A stretch of DNA of 59,065 nt from an uncultured Angelakisella sp. Its GTDB lineage: Bacteria; Bacillota; Clostridia; Oscillospirales; Ruminococcaceae. The DNA lies in contig CAJUFR010000011.1 in assembly GCA_910585525.1 (NCBI GenBank), positions 1 to 59,065 of the forward strand, read 5' to 3'. Below the pieces are notes generated by a model. The model was not told the DNA's origin and made no database searches. It worked only from the letters and a program-made list of their open reading frames with translations. The translations under genes were made by a program, and so were the position numbers. How positions within the stretch are numbered: the stretch's first letter is position 1; every line of letters starts with the position of its first letter. Shown here piece after piece: positions 1 through 8,170 of this stretch.

Positions 1-470
1 CCCCGGAGGGCTACGGCCAGCCACAGTACCCCGGCTATCCGGGTTACCCCCCCTACTACGGCTACCCGGGGTATCCCCCGGCACCCTATCCCCAGCAGCA
101 GGCCTACCCGGAACCGGCCTTCCGCCAGCCCCCGGTGAACGTCCAGAACACCCAGTTCCCTCAGTTCACGGTGCAGGGTTCCCCCACCCCCAACATCAAC
201 GGCAACATGGACCTCCTGATGGGGGTGGCCCTGGACGTGACGGTGGAGATCGGCTCCGCCAAGCGGAAGATCAAAGAGGTCATCGAGTTCGGGCAGGGCA
301 CTGTCATCGAACTGGATAAGCAGGCCGGCGCCCCGGTGGATATCGTGGTCAACGGCAAACTGCTGGCCCGGGGCGACGTGGTGGTCATCGACGACAACTT
401 CGGCGTGCGCATCACCGAGATACTGGGCACCCGTGAGTTGCTGGAGAGCCTGAAAGAGGACGGTATGTAA
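1..470 (+). CDS. fliY: Flagellar motor switch protein FliY/FliN, C-terminal part (5' end outside window)
   Basis: Partial gene; the frame is already open at base 3 and stops at 468-470. The last ~88 residues are a SpoA (FliN/FliM C-terminal) domain, starting near base 207 with MDLLMGVALDV and continuing through VVNGKLLARGDVVVIDDNFG, the usual FliN signature. It forms the C-ring of the flagellar motor, where CheY-P or CheC-type phosphatases act. The domain is preceded by a low-complexity linker rich in Pro, Tyr and Gly (bases 3-130, PGYP-like repeats), as expected between the CheC-like and FliN domains of FliY. I use fliY rather than fliN because a gene this long before the SpoA domain, next to cheY, is the Bacillus/Clostridium pattern; the phosphatase domain itself is not visible. 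Confidence 0.88.
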   Translation, partial: PEGYGQPQYPGYPGYPPYYGYPGYPPAPYPQQQAYPEPAFRQPPVNVQNTQFPQFTVQGSPTPNINGNMDLLMGVALDVTVEIGSAKRKIKEVIEFGQGTVIELDKQAGAPVDIVVNGKLLARGDVVVIDDNFGVRITEILGTRELLESLKEDGM

Positions 471-519
471 GAACCAGTATTCACAACCGTCTGACACAGT
501 CAGGTCGGGTCTTTTTCCA

Positions 520-650
520 CCCTGCTGCGTTAAAAATCCTTGCAATACACAAAGTATTGTCTGCGGATTTTTGCCTTGCAGGACGAAAAAATCCCTCGCC
601 CTGCCTGTATCATCCGATTATGAATACAGGTTCTAACCTCCGCAAAGCAA
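520..650 (+). repeat. Dispersed intergenic hairpin element, family 2, copy 1
   Basis: Fills most of the 237-base gap between fliY and cheY. Core is a two-level hairpin at 532-572: outer arms AAAAATCC and GGATTTTT (8 bp), inner arms CAATAC and GTATTG (6 bp) around loop ACAAA. A second inverted repeat follows near 604-630 (CCTGTAT with ATACAGG). The minus strand of 22735-22850 carries a related element with changed but still paired outer arms. Confidence 0.5.
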
Positions 651-707
651 GTGGAAAAACCTGTCCAAGGGTCCAAATAAAGAAAAGCATTAGAAGGAGA
701 CAGTAAA

Positions 708-1070
708 ATGGGTAAGAAGATCATGCTGGTGGACGACGCCGCTTTCATGCGTATGACCATCAAAAACTGCCTCACCAAGGCGGGCTATACCGAACTTATC
801 GAGGCCGGCGACGGCCAGCAGGCTGTTGACACCTACGGCAAGGAGCACCCCGACCTGGTGATCATGGACATCACCATGCCCAACATGGACGGCATCCAGG
901 CCCTCCAGGCCATCAAGGGCAGCGACCCCGGGGCCAAGATCGTCATGTGCTCCGCCATGGGCCAGGAGGCCATGGTGGTGGAGGCCATCAAGCTGGGGGC
1001 CATGGACTTTATCGTCAAGCCCTTCAAGCCGGACCGCATCCTGCAAACCGTGCAGAAGATCCTGGGCTGA
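708..1070 (+). CDS. cheY: Chemotaxis response regulator CheY
   Basis: Single receiver domain of 120 residues, the normal CheY length. The acidic pocket is Asp9/Asp10, the phospho-acceptor Asp54 (VIMD), the switch Ser82 in MCSAMGQ and the conserved Lys104 in VKPF; the MCSAMGQ wording is the Gram-positive form. Phosphorylated by CheA (encoded at 12869-14911) it binds the flagellar switch. RBS AGAAGGAGA sits 8 bases before the ATG. It lies between fliY and fliO, the standard Firmicute position, although an intergenic repeat separates it from fliY. Confidence 0.96.
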   Translation: MGKKIMLVDDAAFMRMTIKNCLTKAGYTELIEAGDGQQAVDTYGKEHPDLVIMDITMPNMDGIQALQAIKGSDPGAKIVMCSAMGQEAMVVEAIKLGAMDFIVKPFKPDRILQTVQKILG

Positions 1071-1074
1071 GCCG

Positions 1075-1476
1075 ATGCCGGAGACAGGAGCAGTCCAAAG
1101 TTCTGGCTCGGTGGTCCTCTCCCTGGTGGGAGGGCTGCTGCTCTTTGTCCTGGTGCTGGCCCTGGCGTGGTTCTGCAGCCGATGGCTGGGGGGCCGTTAC
1201 GGCTTCCAGTCCATGGGCAGGACGATCCGGGTGCTGGAACGGGTGATGGTGGGCCCCGACCGCTCGCTGCTGGTGGTGCGGACCGGGGAGCAGGTTTGGC
1301 TGCTGGGGTGCACCCCCCAGCACATCGAAAAGATCGGCGAACTGGACCCGGCCCAGTACCCCCAGGGGGAAGGGCCGGATACCGGCAACGCCCCGGATTT
1401 TTCCGCCGCGCTGCAAAGCGCCATCCGGGGGTGGGTCCCGGGGAAAAAGCAGGGGAATGGTAACGAGGATGAATGA
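1075..1476 (+). CDS. fliO: Flagellar export apparatus assembly protein FliO (FliZ in Bacillus)
   Basis: 133 residues with one N-terminal membrane segment (about residues 12-33) followed by the FliO cytoplasmic domain, recognisable from the run RTIRVLERVMVGPDRSLLVVR and the later LLGCTPQHIEKI. FliO helps FliP assemble into the export gate. It begins 4 bases after the cheY stop and its end overlaps the fliP start by 20 bases, so translation is probably coupled. Identification rests on the short FliO motif plus exact position before fliP. Confidence 0.85.
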   Translation: MPETGAVQSSGSVVLSLVGGLLLFVLVLALAWFCSRWLGGRYGFQSMGRTIRVLERVMVGPDRSLLVVRTGEQVWLLGCTPQHIEKIGELDPAQYPQGEGPDTGNAPDFSAALQSAIRGWVPGKKQGNGNEDE

Positions 1477-2275
1477 AGTCGCCCAAAAAAAACTAGAACT
1501 GCGCCGGCTGTTAAAGCGGCTGCTCCTCTCCCTGGCCATCACCGGGGTGCTGGCGGCCTGCTTTACGGTGACTGCCCACGCCGCCTCGGTAACGGTGGAC
1601 CTGGGCTCCGGTGACGGCGGCACCTCCTTCGGCATCCTGGAGGCGCTGCTGCTGGTGACCCTGCTGGCGCTGGCGCCATCCATCCTCATCATGATGACCA
1701 GCTTTACCCGGATCATCATCGTCCTGTCCTTCCTGCGCAACGCCCTGGGGACGCAGCAATCCCCCCCCAACCAGGTGTTGGTGGGGCTGGCGCTGTTCCT
1801 CACCCTTTTCATCATGTGGCCCACCTTTACCGAGATCAACGAGACCGCCTACCAGCCCTACCGCGAAGGGGAACTGACCCAGGAGTTGGCGCTGGACCGG
1901 GCGGAGCAGTCGATGAAGGAGTTCATGGTCAAGCAGATCTACGCCGACGACATCAACCTGTTCCTCACCATCTCCAACCAAAAGACCGGCCGGGAGCAGA
2001 TGATGCCCGCCGACCAGGAGGGGCTGCTGGAACTGGGGATGGAGATCATCGTCCCCTCCTTCATCACCAGCGAACTGAAGCGCGCCTTCACCATGGGCTT
2101 CCTGCTGTTCATCCCCTTTGTCATCATCGACATGGTGGTGTCCAGCATCCTCATGTCCATGGGCATGGTGATGCTCCCCCCCTCCATGATCTCGCTGCCC
2201 TTCAAGATCATGATGTTCGTCCTGGTGGACGGCTGGGGCCTGCTGGTGGGGACGCTGGTAAGCGGGTTCCACTAG
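1457..2275 (+). CDS. fliP: Flagellar type III export gate protein FliP
   Basis: 272 residues: N-terminal signal/anchor segment ending near TAHAAS (about residues 22-43), then the FliP core with four membrane helices. Diagnostic stretches are MMTSFTRIIIVLSFLRNALG near residues 75-94, PFVIIDMVVSSILMSMGM and the C-terminal LPFKIMMFVLVDGW. FliP, FliQ and FliR form the core pore of the flagellar secretion system. Two in-frame ATGs (1457, 1469) are possible; both have only weak ribosome-binding sites, consistent with coupling to fliO. Confidence 0.96.
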   Translation: MVTRMNEVAQKKLELRRLLKRLLLSLAITGVLAACFTVTAHAASVTVDLGSGDGGTSFGILEALLLVTLLALAPSILIMMTSFTRIIIVLSFLRNALGTQQSPPNQVLVGLALFLTLFIMWPTFTEINETAYQPYREGELTQELALDRAEQSMKEFMVKQIYADDINLFLTISNQKTGREQMMPADQEGLLELGMEIIVPSFITSELKRAFTMGFLLFIPFVIIDMVVSSILMSMGMVMLPPSMISLPFKIMMFVLVDGWGLLVGTLVSGFH

Positions 2276-2301
2276 ATGTTTAACGCAAAGGAGGTGGCCC
2301 C

Positions 2302-2565
2302 GTGACCCAAGGGGAAGTGCTGGCGGTGTTCCAGGAGGCGCTGCTGGTGGCGATGAAGATCTCCGCGCCGCTGCTGATCGCCAGCATCGCCATCGGGCTG
2401 GTGGTGGCCATCTTCCAGGCGGCCACCCAGATCCACGAGCAGACGCTCACCTTTGTGCCGAAGGTGCTGGTCATCGCCCTGATGCTTATCGTTTTGGGCT
2501 CCTGGATGATGACCATGATGAGCGACCTGATCAACCACGTCTTTTCCCTGATGGTGACCTTGTGA
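2302..2565 (+). CDS. fliQ: Flagellar export gate protein FliQ
   Basis: 87 residues with two membrane helices, the family length. Start is GTG at 2302, chosen because a strong AAAGGAGGTG lies 5-14 bases upstream. Conserved features are the first helix LLIASIAIGLVVAIFQAATQ followed by IHEQTLTFVPK. The stop at 2563-2565 is one base from the fliR ATG. Confidence 0.96.
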   Translation: MTQGEVLAVFQEALLVAMKISAPLLIASIAIGLVVAIFQAATQIHEQTLTFVPKVLVIALMLIVLGSWMMTMMSDLINHVFSLMVTL

Positions 2566-2566
2566 T

Positions 2567-3340
2567 ATGCTGAACTCGATGGTGATGAACTCCCCGGCCT
2601 GGCTGCTGGTGTTCGCCCGGATGGGGGGGCTGCTGGGGATGAACCCCCTGCTGGCCCGGCGCAACGTCCCCGCCATGGTGCGGACAGGACTCACCTTCCT
2701 GTTGACCGCCCTCATCGCCCCCGGCATCACCGTTACGGGGTTGGCGGCGGAAAACTCCCTCTCCCTGGCCCTGGGGATGATGAAGGAACTGTTCGTGGGC
2801 TTCGCCTGCGGCTTTGTGTTCCAGATATTCTACTACATGCTCCTCTTTGCCGGGGACATGATGGACACCAACTTCGGCATGTCCATGGCCAAGGTCTTTG
2901 ACCCGGGCACCAGCATCCAGATGTCGGTCTCCGGCAACATGATAAACACCCTCTTTGTCCTTTACATCTTCGTCACCAACAGCCATCTGCTGATGATCCG
3001 CATCTTCGCCGGCTCCTTCCAGGTACTGCCGGCAGGGGCGGTGACCTTTAGTCAGGAGACCGCACGGTTCTTCCTGGAACTGTTCATGGCGGTGTTCTCC
3101 ATGGGGCTGCGGCTGGCGCTGCCTTTCATCGCGGCGGAGTTCGTGCTGGAGCTTTCCATGGGCGTGCTGATGAAACTCATCCCCCAGATCCACATCTTCG
3201 TCATCAACATCCAGTTCAAGATGATCCTGGGGCTGCTGCTGCTGCTGGCCTTTGCCGGCCCGGTGGCCTCCTTTACCGACAACTACATGCGCATCATGTT
3301 CGAGAACCTGCAATACGCTTTCTCCGCCCTGGCCGGGTAG
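2567..3340 (+). CDS. fliR: Flagellar export gate protein FliR
   Basis: 257 residues, typical size, with six predicted membrane helices. FliR signatures: RMGGLLGMNPLLARRNVPA near the N-terminus and AAEFVLELSMGVLMKLIPQI in the fifth helix region. Completes the FliPQR pore. Starts one base after the fliQ stop with no independent strong RBS, so it is probably translated by re-initiation. A 73-base gap to flhB holds only the flhB ribosome-binding site. Confidence 0.95.
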   Translation: MLNSMVMNSPAWLLVFARMGGLLGMNPLLARRNVPAMVRTGLTFLLTALIAPGITVTGLAAENSLSLALGMMKELFVGFACGFVFQIFYYMLLFAGDMMDTNFGMSMAKVFDPGTSIQMSVSGNMINTLFVLYIFVTNSHLLMIRIFAGSFQVLPAGAVTFSQETARFFLELFMAVFSMGLRLALPFIAAEFVLELSMGVLMKLIPQIHIFVINIQFKMILGLLLLLAFAGPVASFTDNYMRIMFENLQYAFSALAG

Positions 3341-3413
3341 CCCCGGCGGGCTGGCCTGCCCCAAGGGAAGGGATGGAGATAAAAATCGTGGCCTGTTAAA
3401 GGGGGGATGACGC

Positions 3414-4481
3414 TTGGCCGGTGAGAAAACCGAAAAAGCGACACCCAAACGAAAACAGGACGAACGAAAAAAAGGTAACGTTTTCCAAAGCCGGGAAGTG
3501 GTAGTGGTCTTTTCCCTGCTGGCTTCCTTCTACGGGCTCAAGTTCCTCTCCCCCCTTATCATGAACACCCTGGAGAAAAGCATCGCCGATTTTTTTTATC
3601 TGGCGGGCAGCGTCCAGCAGCTGGAGGCGGGGGAACTTATCCGGTACTTCATCCAGGCCTGCGGGGTGTTCCTGGTGGCATCCCTTCCTATGCTTCTCAT
3701 ATGCAGCGGGGTGACCATCATCTTCACCATGGCCCAGACCCGGGGGCTATTCACCATGAAAAGCGCCGCCCCCAAATTCAACCGCCTCAACCCCATCGAG
3801 GGCATCAAAAAGATGTTTTCCCTCCGGGGGGTGGTGGAACTCATCAAATCCCTTGCCAAGATCATCGTCCTTGGCTACATCATCTGGGGCCAGTTCCGGG
3901 ACGCCTTCTGGTCCTTCCCCCGGCTGATGGACATGGACCCCATGCAGGGGATGGCCTTTACCGGCAACATGATCCTGGAGATCGCCAAGACGGCCGCCAT
4001 CATCATGATCTTCGTGGCCGCCGCCGACTACTTCTACCAGTGGTGGGAGTACGAAAAGAACCTGCGGATGAGCAAGCAGGAACTGAAAGAAGAGTACAAA
4101 CAGACCGAAGGTGACCCCCAGGTAAAGGGGAAGATCCGGGAGCGCCAGCAGGCCCAGGCCCGCCAGCGCATGATGCAGAAGGTCCCCGGCGCCGATGTGG
4201 TCATCCGAAACCCCACCCATTACGCGGTGGCCCTCAAGTACGACCCGGAGCGCAACGGCGCCCCCGTGGTGGTGGCCAAGGGCGCCGACAGCCTGGCCCT
4301 GCGCATCGTGGCGGTGGCCCAGGAGAACGGGGTCTTTATCACCGAAAACAAGCCGCTGGCCCGCGGCCTTTATGAGACGGTGGACCTGGACCGGGAGATC
4401 CCCGACCAGTTCTACCAGCCCGTCGCCGAGGTGCTGGCCTTCGTATACAGCCTGAAAAGGAAGGGATTGAACGAGGTATAA
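3414..4481 (+). CDS. flhB: Flagellar export substrate-specificity switch protein FlhB
   Basis: 355 residues. TTG start at 3414, supported by AAAGGGGGGATG upstream and by the typical FlhB N-terminus MAGEKTEKATPKRKQDERKKG. Four membrane helices follow, then the cytoplasmic domain with the autocleavage motif NPTH at residues 266-269, so normal self-cleavage between Asn and Pro is expected. Works with FlhA at the export gate and switches from rod/hook to filament substrates. A second, membrane-less copy of the C-terminal domain is encoded at 16566. The TAA stop directly abuts the flhA ATG. Confidence 0.97.
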   Translation: MAGEKTEKATPKRKQDERKKGNVFQSREVVVVFSLLASFYGLKFLSPLIMNTLEKSIADFFYLAGSVQQLEAGELIRYFIQACGVFLVASLPMLLICSGVTIIFTMAQTRGLFTMKSAAPKFNRLNPIEGIKKMFSLRGVVELIKSLAKIIVLGYIIWGQFRDAFWSFPRLMDMDPMQGMAFTGNMILEIAKTAAIIMIFVAAADYFYQWWEYEKNLRMSKQELKEEYKQTEGDPQVKGKIRERQQAQARQRMMQKVPGADVVIRNPTHYAVALKYDPERNGAPVVVAKGADSLALRIVAVAQENGVFITENKPLARGLYETVDLDREIPDQFYQPVAEVLAFVYSLKRKGLNEV

Positions 4482-6542
4482 ATGAAGCTGTTTAACAACG
4501 TCATTTCCGCCATGGTGGTGGGGGTCATCTTCCTGATCATCGTCCCCCTCCCCACCTGGCTTTTGGACTTCATGTTCATCACCAACCTTGCCATCTCCCT
4601 GGTCATCCTGCTGACCACCATGTACATCAAGCGGGCGCTGGAGTTCTCCATCTATCCCTCCATCCTGCTGATCACCACCCTGTTCCGCCTGGCACTGAAC
4701 ATCTCCTCCACCCGCAGCATCCTCCGCAACGAGGGCTACGCCGGCGAGGTGGTCAAGACCTTCGGCGAGTTCGTCATCCAGGGCGACGTGGTGGTGGGCC
4801 TGGTCATCTTCCTCATCATCGTCCTGGTGCAGTTCATCGTCATCACCAAGGGCTCCGAGCGCGTGGCCGAGGTCTCCGCCCGGTTCACCCTGGACGCCAT
4901 GCCGGGCAAGCAGATGGCCATCGACGCCGACCTCAGTTCCGGCCTCATCGACGAGGACACCGCCCGCCAGCGCCGCAGCGATATCCAGCGGGAAGCCGAC
5001 TTCTTCGGCTCCATGGACGGTGCTTCCAAGTTCGTCAAGGGCGACGCCATCATGTCCCTGGTCACCACCTTCATCAACCTGATCGGCGGCATCCTGGTGG
5101 GCTTTATGACCGGCGTCGGCTCCTTTGGGGAGATCATGCAGATCTACTCCACCGCCACCGTGGGCGACGGTCTCATGTCCCAGATTCCCGCCCTCCTCAT
5201 CTCGGTGGCCACCGGTATGATCGTCACCCGCTCCGCCTCGGAGAACAACCTCAACGAGGACGTCATCCACCAGTTCACCTCCCAGCCCATGGTGCTGATC
5301 ATGACCTCCCTGGCTATGATCTGCCTTTGCTTCATCGGCTTCCCTGTCCCCCAGGTGCTCACCCTTTCCGCCATGCTCATGGGCCTGGGCCTCCTGCTGA
5401 TGCGGGGCCAGACCCAGCGGAAGGCAGCGGCGGTGGCGGCGGCGGAAGGCCCCTCCATCAAGGAGGAGGTCACCAGCGAGGCCGACTTCTACAAAAACAT
5501 CGACAACGTTTACAACCTTCTCAACGTGGACCAGATCTCCATGGAATTCGGATACAGCCTTATCCCCCTGGTGGACGAGGGCAGCGGCGGCAGCTTTGTG
5601 GACCGTGTGGTCATGTTCCGTAAGCAGTTCGTCCAGGAGATGGGCCTGGTGTTCCCCTCGGTCCGCCTCAAGGACAGCGGCCAGCTGAACCCCAACCAGT
5701 ATTCCATCAGCATCAAGGGGGAGCAGGTGGCCCAGGGGGAGGTGCTGGTGGACCACTACCTGGCCCTGGCCCCCGACCCGGACCACGACACCCTGGAGGG
5801 CATCGAGACGGTGGAGCCGGCCTTCGGCATCGCCGCCAAGTGGATCAGCGAGGACCGCCGGGTGAAGGCGGAACTGGCGGGCTATACCCTTATCGACCCC
5901 ACCTCGGTCATCATCACCCACCTTTCGGAGGTCATCAAAAACCACGCCCACGAACTGCTCAGCCGCCAGGAGGTAGGCAACATCCTGGGCAACCTCCGCA
6001 AGACCAACGAGGCCCTGATCAACGACACCATCCCCGCCATCATCAGCGTGGGCACCCTGCAAAAGATCCTCTGCAACCTCCTCCGGGAGGGGGTGCCCAT
6101 CCGGGATATCGAGACCATCCTGGAGACGCTGGCCGACTACGGCGTCACCGTCAAGGACATGGATATGCTCACCGAGTACGTCCGCCAGTCCCTGAAGCGG
6201 GCCATCACCCACCGGTTCGCCGAGGCGGGGCAGCTGAAGGTCATCAGCCTGGACGCCGGCATCGAAAACCAGATCATGGGCGCGGTGAAGAAGCTGGATA
6301 CCGGCTCCTATCTGGCCCTGGACCCCCAGACCATCCAGGGTATCATCACCACCACCAGCCGGGAGATCGACAAGATCAAGGACCTGGTCACCACCCCCAT
6401 CATCCTCACCTCCCCCATCGTACGGGTCTACTTCAAAAAGCTGGTGGACCAGTTCTACCTGGGCGCCACCGTCCTTTCCTTCAACGAGATCGACACCGAT
6501 GTCAAGATACAAGCCCTTGGCAACATCGTACTGCCGCAATAA
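4482..6542 (+). CDS. flhA: Flagellar export gate protein FlhA
   Basis: 686 residues, normal length. About eight N-terminal membrane helices with the conserved FHIPEP-type loop and segments FTLDAMPGKQMAIDADLSSG and ARQRRSDIQREADFFGSMDG, then a large cytoplasmic domain (from about residue 340) ending in FNEIDTDVKIQALGNIVLPQ. Forms the nonameric export ring. The ATG follows the flhB stop without spacing. In most Clostridia and Bacilli flhF and flhG come next; here the sigma factor follows after 30 bases. Confidence 0.97.
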   Translation: MKLFNNVISAMVVGVIFLIIVPLPTWLLDFMFITNLAISLVILLTTMYIKRALEFSIYPSILLITTLFRLALNISSTRSILRNEGYAGEVVKTFGEFVIQGDVVVGLVIFLIIVLVQFIVITKGSERVAEVSARFTLDAMPGKQMAIDADLSSGLIDEDTARQRRSDIQREADFFGSMDGASKFVKGDAIMSLVTTFINLIGGILVGFMTGVGSFGEIMQIYSTATVGDGLMSQIPALLISVATGMIVTRSASENNLNEDVIHQFTSQPMVLIMTSLAMICLCFIGFPVPQVLTLSAMLMGLGLLLMRGQTQRKAAAVAAAEGPSIKEEVTSEADFYKNIDNVYNLLNVDQISMEFGYSLIPLVDEGSGGSFVDRVVMFRKQFVQEMGLVFPSVRLKDSGQLNPNQYSISIKGEQVAQGEVLVDHYLALAPDPDHDTLEGIETVEPAFGIAAKWISEDRRVKAELAGYTLIDPTSVIITHLSEVIKNHAHELLSRQEVGNILGNLRKTNEALINDTIPAIISVGTLQKILCNLLREGVPIRDIETILETLADYGVTVKDMDMLTEYVRQSLKRAITHRFAEAGQLKVISLDAGIENQIMGAVKKLDTGSYLALDPQTIQGIITTTSREIDKIKDLVTTPIILTSPIVRVYFKKLVDQFYLGATVLSFNEIDTDVKIQALGNIVLPQ

Positions 6543-6572
6543 AATACAGCTGAAAGGAGGACCGGGTCCGCT

Positions 6573-7355
6573 ATGGCAGTTGCAGAATTACAGGAAATGG
6601 ATACAACCCAGGAGGAACCGGAACTTCTGATGCGCCAATACAAGGAGACCGGCTCCCTGGAACTTCGCAACCAGCTGGTGATGCACTACAGCTACATCGC
6701 CAAAACGGTGGCGGTAAAGATGAGCAGCACCTACCACAAGTACGCCACGGTGGAGGAGATGGTGAACCACGGCGCCATCGCCCTCATCGACAGCCTGGAA
6801 CGGTATGACCCGGACCAGGGGGTCAAGTTTTCCACCTACGCCTACACCAAGGTGCGGGGGGCCATCATCGACTACGTCCGCAAGCAGGACTGGCTGCCCC
6901 GCCGGGTGCGCCAGACCGATATCCTTATCACCAAGGCGGAGGAGCAGCTTACCAACGAGTTGGGCCGCACCCCCACCCGGGAGGAGATGGCCGCCCGTCT
7001 GGAGATGCCCCTGGCAAAGTACGACAAATGCGTCTTTGAGATGTCCGGGGAGAGTATGTATTCCTTCGAAGCCCTTCTCTCCACCCCGGTGCAGATGAAC
7101 CACTTCAAACTCCAGGAGGACGAACTGGGGCCCGAGGAGCAGATGGACGAACAGGAACTGCGCCAGGAACTGGCCAAGGCCATCGACAGCCTGGGGGAGC
7201 AGGAGCGCACCGTCCTTTCCCTTTACTACTACGAAAACCTTACCATGCGGGAGATCGGCCAGGTGATGGGCGTCAGCGAACAGCGCATCGGCCAGATCAA
7301 CCGCAAGCTGATCCGCAAGCTGCGGGAACGGATGACCGACTACATGAAAGGATGA
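6573..7355 (+). CDS. fliA: Sigma-28 family flagellar sigma factor (SigD/FliA/WhiG)
   Basis: 260 residues. Region 2 is LRNQLVMHYSYIAKTVAVKM through FSTYAYTKVRGAIIDYVRKQDW, region 3 is ELGRTPTREEMAARLEM, and region 4 carries the helix-turn-helix MREIGQVMGVSEQRIGQINRK. This layout (no region 1.1, ~250 residues) is that of sigma-28, which drives late flagellar and chemotaxis genes. RBS AAAGGAGG precedes the ATG by about 14 bases. It is co-oriented and close to flhA and the downstream flg genes, so it should be made with the export gate. No FlgM anti-sigma gene is in the window. Confidence 0.93.
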   Translation: MAVAELQEMDTTQEEPELLMRQYKETGSLELRNQLVMHYSYIAKTVAVKMSSTYHKYATVEEMVNHGAIALIDSLERYDPDQGVKFSTYAYTKVRGAIIDYVRKQDWLPRRVRQTDILITKAEEQLTNELGRTPTREEMAARLEMPLAKYDKCVFEMSGESMYSFEALLSTPVQMNHFKLQEDELGPEEQMDEQELRQELAKAIDSLGEQERTVLSLYYYENLTMREIGQVMGVSEQRIGQINRKLIRKLRERMTDYMKG

Positions 7356-7362
7356 TGAAACG

Positions 7363-8118
7363 ATGCTGAGAGGATTTTATACCGCCGCCTCCGGGATCCT
7401 GGTCCAGGAGCGCACCATCGACGTGCTGACCAACAACATGGCCAACGCCAAGACCCCTGGCTTCCGGGCCTCCCGGGTGGTGTCCACCACCTTTGACCAC
7501 GAACTGCTCACCCGCATCGAGGACGCCAACACCGGCCGCATCGGCACCGGCAGCCCCATGCGCCGGGTGGAGGACGTGCTGGTGAACTTCAGCCCCAACT
7601 CCCTGGAGGAGACCTTCCGCCCCTACGACATGGCCCTGGACGGTGTGGGTTACTTCAACATCCAGACCGAGGACGGCGCCACCCAGTACCTGACCCGCAA
7701 CGGCAGCTTTGACGTGGACGACAACAACCAGCTGGTGCTCCCCGGCCACGGCCTGGTGATGGGGGAAAACGGCCCCATCCAGCTGCTGACCTCCGACTTT
7801 ACGGTGGAGAGCGACGGCAACATCTACGACGCCACCGGGGAACTGGTGGACCGGCTGCTGATCACCATCCCCCCGGAGGGGGCGGAACTGGAGCAGGTGG
7901 AAAACGGCCTCTTTACGGTACCGGACATGGCCGCCAACCTGCCGGTGGACGCCACCACCAAGGTGGTGCAAAGCTGGCTGGAGCGCAACAACATCGACCT
8001 GAACCAGGAGTACACCATGGTGATGGAGGCCCAGCGCGCCTTCCAGGCGTGCAGTTCCGCCCTCCAGATCATCGACAAGATCGACCAGAAGGCCGCCAGC
8101 CAGATCGCCGCGCTGTGA
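7363..8118 (+). CDS. Flagellar rod/hook-basal-body protein, FlgF/FlgG family (first copy)
   Basis: 251 residues. N-terminal rod-type helix MLRGFYTAASGILVQERTIDVLTNNMANAKTPGF contains the ANxxTPGF-like signature; the C-terminal helix has EYTMVMEAQRAFQACSSALQ. Both ends are the paired coiled segments of FlgF/FlgG/FlgE proteins, exported without cleavable signals. Tandem copies after the sigma gene resemble Bacillus flhO-flhP. Starts 7 bases after the sigma factor stop. Confidence 0.9.
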   Translation: MLRGFYTAASGILVQERTIDVLTNNMANAKTPGFRASRVVSTTFDHELLTRIEDANTGRIGTGSPMRRVEDVLVNFSPNSLEETFRPYDMALDGVGYFNIQTEDGATQYLTRNGSFDVDDNNQLVLPGHGLVMGENGPIQLLTSDFTVESDGNIYDATGELVDRLLITIPPEGAELEQVENGLFTVPDMAANLPVDATTKVVQSWLERNNIDLNQEYTMVMEAQRAFQACSSALQIIDKIDQKAASQIAAL

Positions 8119-8170
8119 CCCGGCGGCTCGCCTTTGAATAACGCCCCCCTATGGAAAGGATCGTGATACT

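Noticed and set aside
3747..6539. 930-residue minus-strand open frame opposite flhB/flhA
   Set aside because: Composition (His, Asp, Gly, Val) is that of an antisense shadow in GC-rich coding DNA; no RBS or domain, and flhB/flhA are certain.
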